Source of the DNA: Bacteroidales bacterium
Lineage (GTDB): Bacteria > Bacteroidota > Bacteroidia > Bacteroidales > UBA932
DNA length: 64,000 nt
Direction of reading: 5' to 3'
NCBI GenBank assembly: GCA_017549145.1
Contig: JAFYVM010000057.1
Coordinates: forward strand, 1-64,000
Of the stretch, positions 63,625 to 64,000 are shown piece after piece. Within the stretch, counting starts at the first letter, position 1. Every line of letters begins with the position of its first letter. The notes under the pieces were generated by a model. The model saw only the letters and a list, made by a program, of their open reading frames with translations. It made no database searches and was not told the origin of the DNA. Position numbers and translations under genes: made by a program.

Positions 63625-64000
63625 CTACTCTACCACTTTAATATTCTTGATAATCACTTCCTCACTACCATCTTCCCATGTAATATACGCCTTTAACGTA
63701 CCTGAAGTTGTCAGTCTAAAATACAATTCTTCGTCACGCTTTGCCTCCGAACCATTGAATGACCACCTCACGCTCTCTGCTTCTGACGAGTTGTACACTC
63801 TCAGCGGAATTATTGTATCCTTTCTGAATGAGCCATCCTCGTTCCTATATGCCTCACCAAAATAGATATACGGCATTGCACCCTCCTCCTGCTTCTTTGT
63901 CATGAAGGTAGTCTTGACTGATTCGCCGAAAGAGCCTTCCTGCACAAATGAAATCTGAACTGTATAGCTGGTCATCGGATCGAGCCTATCCAGTTCGACA
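63625..64000 (-). CDS. Hypothetical protein, C-terminal part
   Basis: The frame stays open to the right edge (VELDRLDPMTSYTVQISF...), so the internal ATG at 63975 is probably not the start and the gene continues beyond the window. The 125 visible residues look like Ig or fibronectin-type beta strands (IPLRVYNSSEAESVRWSFNG, TSGTLKAYITWEDGSEE). It is coupled to the lipoprotein gene after it. The function is not recognised. Confidence 0.65.
   Translation of the reverse strand, partial: VELDRLDPMTSYTVQISFVQEGSFGESVKTTFMTKKQEEGAMPYIYFGEAYRNEDGSFRKDTIIPLRVYNSSEAESVRWSFNGSEAKRDEELYFRLTTSGTLKAYITWEDGSEEVIIKNIKVVE

Overview
The window is chromosomal DNA from a member of the order Bacteroidales (Bacteroidota), probably from a gut or rumen habitat. 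The evidence is two complete SusC/SusD outer-membrane uptake systems, many lipoproteins with SPII signals and BACON, PKD, GLUG or fimbrillin-like domains, almost no Shine-Dalgarno sites, and repeated promoters of the Bacteroidetes type (TTTG at -33, TAnnTTTG at -7). Genus cannot be fixed from the sequence alone.

Layout. 1-153: start of a DUF5020 outer-membrane protein. 417-18512 (minus): polysaccharide utilization locus 1 (PUL1). In transcription order it holds SusC, SusD, PKD/beta-propeller lipoprotein, GDPD lipoprotein, beta-propeller-GDPD fusion, DUF4886, GH29 alpha-L-fucosidase, SGNH hydrolase, DUF3298 lipoprotein, asnA, and a GLUG beta-helix/SGNH lipoprotein. 18622-22198: housekeeping genes (RmlD-like reductase, prfB, TM2 and DUF2752 proteins, murI). 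22249-30539 (minus): a DUF6515-like protein, then a cluster that reads GT2, DUF4922-SpoIID fusion, AmpG-like permease, serpin, NamZ; it looks like peptidoglycan salvage. 30585-32820: HU-like/CCDC81 protein, acyl-ACP thioesterase, Nudix hydrolase. 32959-33125: two identical tRNA-Asn genes. 33129-36300: a gene-poor stretch with a serine-recombinase fragment, a tyrosine-recombinase fragment, small proteins, strong hairpins and a structured leader; it looks like the remains of mobile DNA. 36371-37957: beta-barrel protein and M48 peptidase. 37952-51194 (minus): PUL2, with SusC, SusD, two phosphodiester-glycosidase-family lipoproteins, two beta-helix lipoproteins, a GxDLY/SGNH esterase and an alpha/beta hydrolase. 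51492-63223: groES-groEL, aldose epimerase, DUF819, TrmH-type methyltransferase, glyA, rluD-type synthase, PASTA protein, DUF362 ferredoxin-like protein, LysE exporter, lnt. 63210-64000: two small proteins, the last cut by the window edge.

How the parts may work together. PUL1 has two glycerophosphodiester phosphodiesterase modules and PUL2 has two phosphodiester-glycosidase-family proteins. Both carry several SGNH or alpha/beta esterases, and apart from one GH29 fucosidase I saw no classical glycoside hydrolase. Between them lies NamZ plus AmpG. My main inference is that this segment is specialised for phosphodiester-containing glycans such as teichoic-acid-like or other phosphoglycan cell-wall polymers, and for peptidoglycan fragments. 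The domains are seen; the shared substrate is a hypothesis. Neither PUL has a recognisable regulator inside the window.

The other items most worth checking are a multi-stem, mutually exclusive RNA structure before the gene at 34472, and the DUF4922-SpoIID protein, which has no export signal although SpoIID domains normally act outside the membrane.
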